From an uncultured Pelagibacteraceae bacterium (GTDB lineage: Bacteria; Pseudomonadota; Alphaproteobacteria; Pelagibacterales; Pelagibacteraceae), in assembly GCA_902598595.1 (NCBI GenBank), contig CACKCD010000006.1, positions 1 through 41,332 on the forward strand: a DNA stretch of 41,332 nt, in the 5' to 3' direction. Numbering within the stretch: position 1 is the first letter of the stretch; the number at the start of each line of letters is the position of its first letter. The translations under genes and the position numbers were made by a program. Positions 20,032-30,059 of the stretch are shown here, piece by piece. The notes under the pieces are model-generated. The model saw only the letters and a program-made list of their open reading frames with translations, was not told where the DNA came from and did not search any database.

Positions 20032-20583
20032 ATGGAACTTGTTAAAAATTTTACTCAATCAAAATTAATTAAAAATTTATTTATTGCTTTAATTGGATCA
20101 ATTTTGCTTGCCATTTCAGCTAAGATTAAGATTCCTTTTTATCCAGTGCCTATGACAATGCAAACTTTAGTAGTTTTATTAATTGGAATTACATTTGGAT
20201 GGAAGCTTGGAATTGCAACTGTGGCGCTATATTTAATTGAGGGTATAATTGGCCTGCCTGTATTTTCTGGAACTCCTGAAAAAGGAATTGGTCTAACATA
20301 TTTTTTTGGACCAACATTTGGTTATTTAATTGGTTTTTTAGTAGCTGTTTTTTTTGCAGGAAAATTTAATTATAACAATAATTTGATAAAAAATTTTTTA
20401 AAACTAATATTTGCAACAAGTTTTATTTATATTTTAGGAATGCTTTGGCTTGGAGGGTTAATAGGATGGGAAAAACCAATATTTAAACTAGGTGCTCAAC
20501 CTTTTCTTTTAGCAGAATTTTTCAAAATTTTATTAGCAACTTTTGCTATTAATTATATTAAAAAAATTAAAAAAATATTTTAA
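20032..20583 (+). CDS. bioY: Biotin transporter substrate-binding component BioY
   Basis: KIPFYPVPMTMQTLVVLLIG; GIIGLPVFSG; FGPTFGYLIGF. Confidence 0.9.
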   Translation: MELVKNFTQSKLIKNLFIALIGSILLAISAKIKIPFYPVPMTMQTLVVLLIGITFGWKLGIATVALYLIEGIIGLPVFSGTPEKGIGLTYFFGPTFGYLIGFLVAVFFAGKFNYNNNLIKNFLKLIFATSFIYILGMLWLGGLIGWEKPIFKLGAQPFLLAEFFKILLATFAINYIKKIKKIF

Positions 20584-20584
20584 T

Positions 20585-21157
20585 TTATCTTGGAGATCTT
20601 TTTGAAAGTATTCTTTGAAGTGTTCTTCTATGCATTTTAAGTCGTCTAGCTGTTTCTGAAACATTTCGATTACATAATTCAAATACTCTATGAATATGCT
20701 CCCATTTTACTCTATCAGCTGACATAGGGTTTTCAGGTGGTTTTGCTTTTGACTCAGGAGATGCTAACAATGCTGCTTCCACATCGTCTGCATCTACAGG
20801 TTTAGCCATATAATCTATAGCTCCGGCCTTAACAGCTGCTACAGCGGTAGGCAAATTCCCGTATCCGGTTAACATTACAATTCTGCAATCTTTTTTATTA
20901 CTAGATAGTTCTTTCACTACGTCCAATCCATTGCCATCTTCTAACCTCAAATCTATTAAAGCAAAGGCTGGAGGGCTATTTTTTACTATTTGAAGCCCCT
21001 CTGCTACGGTTTTAGCGCCTTTGACTAAAAAACCCTTCTTTTCCATAGCTCTTGCGAGCCTTCCACGCAATGGATCGTCATCATCAAGAATAAGAAGAGA
21101 CTTATCTGAGAAATCAGAGAGTTTTAGTTGTTCTGGATAATTTTTTTGAGCATTCAT
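20585..21157 (-). CDS. regA: Redox response regulator RegA/PrrA/ActR
   Basis: Receiver DLRLEDGNGLDVV; Pro-rich linker KPPENPMSADRVKWEHI; Fis-like HTH RNVSETARRLKMHRRTLQRIL. Confidence 0.93.
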   Translation of the reverse strand: MNAQKNYPEQLKLSDFSDKSLLILDDDDPLRGRLARAMEKKGFLVKGAKTVAEGLQIVKNSPPAFALIDLRLEDGNGLDVVKELSSNKKDCRIVMLTGYGNLPTAVAAVKAGAIDYMAKPVDADDVEAALLASPESKAKPPENPMSADRVKWEHIHRVFELCNRNVSETARRLKMHRRTLQRILSKRSPR

Positions 21158-21228
21158 ACAACTTAGATATAGTTATTCAGTGCAAGATTACAACAGTCAA
21201 AAATGCTTTTTTTTCTTTACATGAAGTG

Positions 21229-21285
21229 AAAAAAACCTTAAATGCGGACTATTAGGTTTTTTTTATTGAAATTTTTTAAAAACCT
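21229..21285 (+). promoter_or_regulatory. Candidate 5' leader with mutually exclusive hairpins before the ODC-like gene
   Basis: AAAAACCT (21231-21238), AGGTTTTT (21254-21261) and AAAAACCT (21278-21285): the middle element can pair with either flank. Confidence 0.5.
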
Positions 21286-21313
21286 TTTGTGTAAACTAAC
21301 GAGGGACACATGA
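21242..21313 (+). CDS. Candidate leader peptide MRTIRFFLLKFFKNLLCKLTRDT
   Basis: 23-codon frame from ATG 21242 to TGA 21311-21313, ending 1 nt before the ODC-like ATG at 21315; no strong SD of its own. Confidence 0.3.
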   Translation: MRTIRFFLLKFFKNLLCKLTRDT

Positions 21314-21314
21314 A

Positions 21315-22493
21315 ATGCGAAAATTTAAAGACGTTAACGAACTAGTTAATGAGCTAAAACCTGATTACCCCGTATATTGTATACGGCCAGAGTCGATTAA
21401 AAAATCAACAAAATTCTTCAAGGATAATTTTCCAGGTAAAGTACTTTATGCTGTTAAAACAAATCCTAATGAAAAAGTTATTAAACAAATTATTTCCAAT
21501 GGGATTGAAGATTTCGACGTAGCTTCACTAAATGAAATCAAATTAATAAAAAAAGTAAAACCTGATGCTAATTTATATTTTATGCACACAATTAAAAGCA
21601 AGGAAAGTATTTCATCTGCTTATTTTGATTATGGAGTTAAAAATTTCGCATTAGACAATAGAGACGAACTTAGAAAAATTCTTGAAGCAACTAATCAAGC
21701 TAAAGATTTAAACTTATATGTAAGAATAGCTATTTCTAATGAGCATGCTGAAATTGATTTATCAAGAAAATTTGGTGCGTTGCCTTCTGAAGCATTAGGT
21801 CTAGTAAGATTATGTAAAGAACATTCAAAAAAACTTGGAATAAGTTTTCATGTTGGCTCGCAATGTATGCATAAAATTTCTTATTCAAAAGGTATTCGGG
21901 AAATAGGAACTATTATTAAAAAAACTAAAATAGTACCTGATATTATAAATGTAGGTGGTGGTTTTCCCTCGATTTATCCAGATCTTAATCCTGAACCAAT
22001 TAGTAACTATCTTGATGAAATCAAAGCGTCTCTTAAAAATTTAAAATTGCCAAAACTACCGAAAATTATTTGTGAGCCTGGTAGAGCCTTAGTTGCTGAA
22101 AGCGGATCTACCATAGTAAAAGTTGTTTTAAGAAAAAAGGATAATTTATATATTAATGATGGTACATATGGCTCTTTATTTGATGCAGGAGTTCCAAACT
22201 TTGTTTTACCAACTAAGATGATTACTAAAGGTAGAATTCATTCTAAAAAATTAACTTCGTTTAGCTTCTTTGGGCCAACTTGTGACAGCTTAGATTTTAT
22301 GAAGGGACCTTTTTTATTACCAAACAATATAAAAGAAGGTGATTACATAGAATTAGGGCAGCTAGGCGCGTATGGACTAACTTTTAGAACAAAATTCAAT
22401 GGTTTCTATTCAAATGAAATTTTCGAATTGAATGATAAGCCTATTATGTCTTTATACGAAGATTCAAGTAAAGTTAATTACTTGGTTGCTTAA
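21315..22493 (+). CDS. Ornithine decarboxylase-like PLP enzyme (alanine-racemase-fold, group IV)
   Basis: PLP Lys motif YAVKTNPNE; SFHVGSQC; INVGGGFPSIYP; CEPGRALVAESG; FGPTCDSLD. Confidence 0.9.
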   Translation: MRKFKDVNELVNELKPDYPVYCIRPESIKKSTKFFKDNFPGKVLYAVKTNPNEKVIKQIISNGIEDFDVASLNEIKLIKKVKPDANLYFMHTIKSKESISSAYFDYGVKNFALDNRDELRKILEATNQAKDLNLYVRIAISNEHAEIDLSRKFGALPSEALGLVRLCKEHSKKLGISFHVGSQCMHKISYSKGIREIGTIIKKTKIVPDIINVGGGFPSIYPDLNPEPISNYLDEIKASLKNLKLPKLPKIICEPGRALVAESGSTIVKVVLRKKDNLYINDGTYGSLFDAGVPNFVLPTKMITKGRIHSKKLTSFSFFGPTCDSLDFMKGPFLLPNNIKEGDYIELGQLGAYGLTFRTKFNGFYSNEIFELNDKPIMSLYEDSSKVNYLVA

Positions 22494-23539
22494 TGACAAA
22501 AAAAAATGGTCCTAACATCGGACACAATAAAAAATCATTTTTAAATAATCCTGTAGAACATATTGATATTACCTCTTTTGACGCTCGAAAGATAATTGAA
22601 GGTATGAGCAAAATGTCATTTACTTCTAGAGACACCGCAAAAGCAGCAAAAATTTATAATGAAATGATATCGGATAAGAACTGTTCTATTTTTTTAACTC
22701 TTGCTGGCTCAACTTCAGCTGGTGGTTGTATGAAACTCTATTCTGATTTAGTTAAATATAACATGGTTGATGCTATAGTGGCTACAGGAGCCTCTATAAT
22801 AGACATGGATTTCTTTGAGGCATTGGGGTTCAAACATTATCAAGGATCTCAATTTCAAGACGATACAGAGCTTAGAAAGAACTATATTGATAGAATTTAT
22901 GACACATATATTGATGAAGAAGAGCTTCAAGACTGTGATCGGACTATTTGTGATATTGCTAATTCATTAGATCCTAAGGCTTACACATCAAGAGAGTTTA
23001 TTAAAGAATTAGGTAAATTTCTGAAAGATAATGCAAAAAAAAAGGGGTCTCTAATAGAAACTGCCTATGAAAATAATGTTCCTATCTTTTGTCCAGCATT
23101 TACGGATAGTTCTGCAGGTTTTGGATTAGTTATGCATCAGGAACAAAATCCAAAAAAACATATTACAATCGACTCTATTAGGGAAATGAGGGAGTTAACT
23201 GAAATCAAGATTAAATCTAAACAATCAGGGTTAATAATGATAGGTGGAGGAGTTCCTAAAAATTTTATTCAGGATACAGTTGTGTGCGCAGACCTTTTAG
23301 GCAAGAAAGTCGATATGCATAAATATGCTATACAAATTACTGTGGCAGATACGAGAGATGGCGCTTGCAGTAGTTCAACTTTAAAGGAAGCGAGTTCATG
23401 GGGTAAAGTAGATATTGCAAAAGAGCAAATGGTTTTTGCTGAAGCTACAAGTGTTCTTCCTTTAATTGCTAGCGACGCATATCACAGAAAAAATTGGAAA
23501 AATAGAGAAAAAAGAAATTTTCAAAAAATCTTTAAATAA
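22493..23539 (+). CDS. Bacterial deoxyhypusine synthase-like protein
   Basis: FLTLAGSTSAGG, DAIVATGASIIDMDF, CPAFTDSSAGFGL, IMIGGGVPKNF, ASSWGKV (the DHS catalytic-Lys region). Confidence 0.9.
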   Translation: MTKKNGPNIGHNKKSFLNNPVEHIDITSFDARKIIEGMSKMSFTSRDTAKAAKIYNEMISDKNCSIFLTLAGSTSAGGCMKLYSDLVKYNMVDAIVATGASIIDMDFFEALGFKHYQGSQFQDDTELRKNYIDRIYDTYIDEEELQDCDRTICDIANSLDPKAYTSREFIKELGKFLKDNAKKKGSLIETAYENNVPIFCPAFTDSSAGFGLVMHQEQNPKKHITIDSIREMRELTEIKIKSKQSGLIMIGGGVPKNFIQDTVVCADLLGKKVDMHKYAIQITVADTRDGACSSSTLKEASSWGKVDIAKEQMVFAEATSVLPLIASDAYHRKNWKNREKRNFQKIFK

Positions 23540-23543
23540 TATT

Positions 23544-24419
23544 ATGAGTAAGATTAGATTAGCTTTAATACAGATGAAGATGTCATCTGAAAAAAAGAAA
23601 AATATTGAAAATGCTGTTTCAAAAATTTATAAAGCCAAAAAAAAAGGTGCAGATATTATTTGTTTGCCTGAATTGTTCTTAACAAATTATTTTTGCCAAA
23701 CTGAAAAGCATTCTAATTTTAATTTAGCAGAAAAGATTCCAGGTCCAACGACCGATATCTTTTCTTATCTTGCTAAAAAACTTAAAATAATTTTGCTTTT
23801 ATCACTATTTGAAAAAAGAACTTCAGGTATCTACCATAATACTTGCGTAATAATCGACGAGAAAGGGAAAATTAAAGGCAAATACAGAAAAATGCATATA
23901 CCGGATGATCCTCAATATTATGAAAAATTTTATTTTACACCAGGAGATCTTGGTTTTAGATCTTTTAAAACATCAAAAGGTAATTTAGGGACTTTAATTT
24001 GCTGGGATCAGTGGTTTCCAGAAGCAGCAAGACTTACTGCTATGAAAGGGGCAGAAATAATTTTTTATCCAACTGCAATAGGATGGCATCCAAAAGAAAA
24101 AAAGAAGTTTGGAAAAAGTCAATTAAATTCTTGGTTATCAATACAAAGAGCACATGCTATTGCAAATGGTGTTTTTGTTGCAGCAATTAATAGAACAGGG
24201 ATAGAAAAACAAGGCTCAAAAAAATTAGAATTTTGGGGTAACAGCGTAATATTTGATCCAAGTGGAAATATTATAAAAAAGGCAAAATTTACTGAACAAA
24301 TACTTATTTGTGATATTGATTATAAAAAAATAGAAACAGTAAGAAGACATTGGCCTTTTTTTAGAGATAGAAGAATAGAGTATTACAAAGACATACTAAA
24401 AAATCCAATAGATGGTTAG
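23544..24419 (+). CDS. aguB: N-carbamoylputrescine amidase (nitrilase superfamily)
   Basis: ICLPELFLTNYFCQTE (Glu), KYRKMHIPDDPQYYEKFYFTPGDLGF (Lys), LICWDQWFPEAARL (Cys); start adjusted to MSKIRLALIQ. Confidence 0.9.
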   Translation: MSKIRLALIQMKMSSEKKKNIENAVSKIYKAKKKGADIICLPELFLTNYFCQTEKHSNFNLAEKIPGPTTDIFSYLAKKLKIILLLSLFEKRTSGIYHNTCVIIDEKGKIKGKYRKMHIPDDPQYYEKFYFTPGDLGFRSFKTSKGNLGTLICWDQWFPEAARLTAMKGAEIIFYPTAIGWHPKEKKKFGKSQLNSWLSIQRAHAIANGVFVAAINRTGIEKQGSKKLEFWGNSVIFDPSGNIIKKAKFTEQILICDIDYKKIETVRRHWPFFRDRRIEYYKDILKNPIDG

Positions 24420-25458
24420 CAAATTTAAAGATGTTGGATATAGGATGCCAGCAGAATGGGAAAAACAAAAATCCACTTGGGTAGCCTGGCCACACAATAA
24501 AAAAGACTGGCCAAATAAATTCAAATTAATTCCTGATATTTTTGCTCAAATTATTGCGAAAATTTCTAAATTTCAGAAGGTAAATATTCTTATTGAAAAT
24601 AAAAATCTTAAAAAAAAAATTTATTTAGTTTTAAAAAATTACTTTGCTAATACTAAAAATATAAATTATACAATATGTAAAACAAATAGAGCGTGGTTAA
24701 GAGACTCCTTTCCTATTTTTGTAAAGAATAAGTTAAATAAAAAAGTTTTAATAGATTGGGGTTTTAATTCTTGGGCAAAATACAAGAATTTTAATCACGA
24801 TAATAAAATAGGTATTAAAATTAAAAAATTTCTTAATTTAGACTCAGTCAAACCAAAATTTAAAAATAGGAGAATTATCTTAGAGGGTGGATCAATAGAT
24901 GTAAATGGAAAAGGAGTTCTTTTAACTACTCGTGAATGTTTACAAAGTAAAATACAAGAGAGAAATATTGGCTTTAAAAGGAAAGACTATGAAGAAATAT
25001 TCAAAAAATTTTTAGGAATTAAAAAAGTTTTATGGCTTAATAAAGGAATAGTTGGTGATGATACCCACGGACATATTGATGACATAGCTAGGTTTGTAAC
25101 TAGCAAGAAAATTTTTATCGCATATGAGAAAAATAAAAACGATGTAAATTACAAAAAATTAAGAGAGAACTATCAGATAATACAAAAATTAAATAAAAAA
25201 AAAGAATTCGAGATAATAAAGATACCTATGCCTAATGCAAAATATATTGATGGCGTAAGAGTTCCTGCTTCTTACCTTAACTTCTATATTGCCAACCGAA
25301 TAGTTTTAGTTCCAGTATTTAGCGATGAAAAAGATAAAAAGATCATTAAAATTTTTAAAAAACACTTTAAAAATCGAAAAATTATTCCAATTGATTGTTC
25401 TCTGTTAATATGGGGATTTGGAGCAATTCATTGCATGACACAACAGGAACCTATTTAG
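24412..25458 (+). CDS. aguA: Agmatine deiminase (PPAD family)
   Basis: MPAEWEKQKSTWVAWPHN, ILEGGSIDVNGKGVLLTT, GDDTHGHIDDIARF, GAIHCMTQQEP active-site Cys. Confidence 0.92.
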   Translation: MVSKFKDVGYRMPAEWEKQKSTWVAWPHNKKDWPNKFKLIPDIFAQIIAKISKFQKVNILIENKNLKKKIYLVLKNYFANTKNINYTICKTNRAWLRDSFPIFVKNKLNKKVLIDWGFNSWAKYKNFNHDNKIGIKIKKFLNLDSVKPKFKNRRIILEGGSIDVNGKGVLLTTRECLQSKIQERNIGFKRKDYEEIFKKFLGIKKVLWLNKGIVGDDTHGHIDDIARFVTSKKIFIAYEKNKNDVNYKKLRENYQIIQKLNKKKEFEIIKIPMPNAKYIDGVRVPASYLNFYIANRIVLVPVFSDEKDKKIIKIFKKHFKNRKIIPIDCSLLIWGFGAIHCMTQQEPI

Positions 25459-26731
25459 ATAAGTATCTACATTCAATCAAAATTTTTACGCTCGCTCCAT
25501 TATTTTTATTATTTGAAAAAGATAATTTTGCTCCACTTCTTTCTAAGAGTGTTTTTCCTAAAAAAGTTCCTAGACCTGTTCCTGCATTTTGATCAACTAG
25601 AGAAGATTTAGATTTAATATAGGGTTCTCCAAGAAACTCAATGATATCATCTGGAAAACCGGGTCCATCATCCTGAATAATAATTTGAATTATGTTTTTG
25701 TCACTAATTAATTCTATTTTAACTTTTGCTTTCGAAAATTTTACTGCATTACCTATAAAATTTCTTAAGCCATAAATAACTTCTGCTGATCGTGAAATTA
25801 AGAGTTTATTTTTATCATTTGATGAGTCTAAATAAATTTTTTTAGAGCTAGTTTCCTTAAATGACTCAATTATTTCTTCTAATAAATCTTCTAATTTTGT
25901 TTTCTTAAAAAATTCATCATCTTTAATTTGTTTTTTAGAAATTTGTTTTAATATTTCACCACACCGTTTAGTTTGAGTAATTAACAAATCAATATCTTTT
26001 GATAATTCTTTATTACTTGCTAATTCTTTTTTAAGTTCTGAAGCAACAACATTAATTGTGGCTAGTGGAGTGCCCAGTGAGTGAGCTGCTGCTGCTGCTT
26101 GTCCTCCAAGAGACTCCAGTTCATATTCTTTTGCTAAAACTTGTTGAACTTTATTGATTGCATCAGTTCTTCTTTTGCTTTCCCCAGAAAATCTAATTCC
26201 AAAATAGCATAAAAATACTAAGCCTACAATTATTGCTATGATGTATCCGGTTAAATATAATTTTGGAAAAGTTTCAGAATGTTCATGTATTCCAGGTAAA
26301 GGATAATGAAAATATGAAAGAATAAATAATAATATAACAGTTAAAATTCCTAGAATGATGGTTGTTCCCATACTTAAGAAAGTTGATGAAACTATCGCTG
26401 GAATAATTATAAGTATTGAGAATGGATTTGAAATACCGCCAGTTAAATATAATAAAGCAGCTAATTGAAATAAATCGTAGATTAAGAATACACTTGCGTT
26501 TAAATCTTTTATTAAAATTGACCTAATCTGAAATTGTAGATACAGATTTGTAAAAATACCTATTACTATTATAAGACAAGCATATACAAATAAAAATTCT
26601 AATTTAAGATAAAAATAAACTAAAGTTATTGCTGAAAATTGTCCAATAATCGCGATCCATCTTAAATAGACTAGAGTTTTTCTATCTAAATTAAGGTTTT
26701 CTCCTAATCTAAAAAGAGTAGAAAAATTCAT
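25451..26731 (-). CDS. regB: Redox sensor histidine kinase RegB/PrrB/ActS
   Basis: Quinone-site heptapeptide GGISNPF; H-box AAAAHSLGTPLATINV; six hydrophobic N-terminal segments. Confidence 0.92.
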   Translation of the reverse strand: MNFSTLFRLGENLNLDRKTLVYLRWIAIIGQFSAITLVYFYLKLEFLFVYACLIIVIGIFTNLYLQFQIRSILIKDLNASVFLIYDLFQLAALLYLTGGISNPFSILIIIPAIVSSTFLSMGTTIILGILTVILLFILSYFHYPLPGIHEHSETFPKLYLTGYIIAIIVGLVFLCYFGIRFSGESKRRTDAINKVQQVLAKEYELESLGGQAAAAAHSLGTPLATINVVASELKKELASNKELSKDIDLLITQTKRCGEILKQISKKQIKDDEFFKKTKLEDLLEEIIESFKETSSKKIYLDSSNDKNKLLISRSAEVIYGLRNFIGNAVKFSKAKVKIELISDKNIIQIIIQDDGPGFPDDIIEFLGEPYIKSKSSLVDQNAGTGLGTFLGKTLLERSGAKLSFSNNKNNGASVKILIECRYLSK

Positions 26732-26739
26732 TTCAAAAC

Positions 26740-28809
<2,070 letters not shown>

Positions 28810-28935
28810 TTAGATAACTATTTATATCATTTTTTTAGATTAATATAAAACGACCAAGATGGGTCACAGCTTAAAATGATTGAATACCAATGCTTTTAGC
28901 TTAAAATAAAAAAAAATTTATAAATTTAAACAAAT

Positions 28936-30051
28936 TTAGATTTTCATGGGCATTATTACGTAATAACTGTTTTTATCAGAGGCGTCTTCAATTAGCACTG
29001 GTGATACAGAATCCTTTAAATTCATTTTTAGATTTTTATCTTCAACTTCGGATGCAATATCAATTAAATATTTCGAATTAAAACTTATATTTAAATCATT
29101 TGAATTAAAATTTGCTTTAATAATTTCATTACCTTCTCCAGAATTTGCACTATTTACAGAAAGTTGAATATTTTCTTTGTTTATAGCTAATTTTACTCCC
29201 TCTTTTCCATCTAATGAAACACTTGTTACTCTTTCAACAGAATTTATAAAATCTTTTGAAGATACTATCAACGACTTTTCATTATTAACAGGGACCACTT
29301 TTTTATAATCAGGAAATTTTCCATCTATCACTTTAGAAATTAATTTCATATTTCCTAAAGTAAATTTAATTTTATTTTCACTTGTTTGCATAGTTAATTT
29401 TTCATTAGATTCTGTCAACAAAGAACAAAGTTGAAATACAGTTTTTCTAGGCAATATTAAAGACGAAAAGTTATCAGCATTTTCTATTTCGAGACTGCTA
29501 GATGATAACCTATGACTATCAGTAGCTACCCCGGTTAAAAAATTTCTTCCATGTGCTTCAGTTAAGTGTAAAAAGACTCCATTTAAATAATGTCTTGTAT
29601 CATCATTTGAAATAGCAATTTTTGTTTTATTCAAAAGCTTTAAAAATTTTTTGTTATCTATTGAAATTTCTTGACCCTCAAATTCATCGGTAAATGTCGG
29701 AAAATTATCAGTTGGTAAACATAGTAAATTAAAATCAGAATTATCGCTTTTAAGACTAAGTTTATTTTCAGTTTTTAAGTCAAAAATCAAATCAGAGTTT
29801 GATGATATTTTCCTAAGGATATCATAAAGTATAGCTGCAGAAGTAGTTGTGCTACCTTCTTTAGTAACTTTAACTTCATCGATTTCGTCATAAAAAACGA
29901 TATCTAGATCAGTTGCTACTATAGACAATTTATTATTCTTAAGCTGCAATAAAACATTAGAAAGTATTGGGAGGGTATTCTTTTTTTCAACAACACCTTG
30001 CACATAGTTTAACGATTTTAATAAAATATCTCTTTTAACAATAAACTGCAT
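28936..30051 (-). CDS. dnaN: DNA polymerase III subunit beta (sliding clamp)
   Basis: MQFIVKRDILLKSLNYVQGVVEKKNTLPILSNVLL; C-terminal YYVIMPMKI. Confidence 0.95.
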   Translation of the reverse strand: MQFIVKRDILLKSLNYVQGVVEKKNTLPILSNVLLQLKNNKLSIVATDLDIVFYDEIDEVKVTKEGSTTTSAAILYDILRKISSNSDLIFDLKTENKLSLKSDNSDFNLLCLPTDNFPTFTDEFEGQEISIDNKKFLKLLNKTKIAISNDDTRHYLNGVFLHLTEAHGRNFLTGVATDSHRLSSSSLEIENADNFSSLILPRKTVFQLCSLLTESNEKLTMQTSENKIKFTLGNMKLISKVIDGKFPDYKKVVPVNNEKSLIVSSKDFINSVERVTSVSLDGKEGVKLAINKENIQLSVNSANSGEGNEIIKANFNSNDLNISFNSKYLIDIASEVEDKNLKMNLKDSVSPVLIEDASDKNSYYVIMPMKI

Positions 30052-30059
30052 TTCAATTA

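Noticed and set aside
23999-24190. Out-of-frame ORF inside aguB
   Set aside because: Lies entirely in a conserved nitrilase coding region with no recognisable product
25395-25592. Plus-strand ORF spanning the aguA/regB junction
   Set aside because: Mostly antisense to regB and out of frame with aguA
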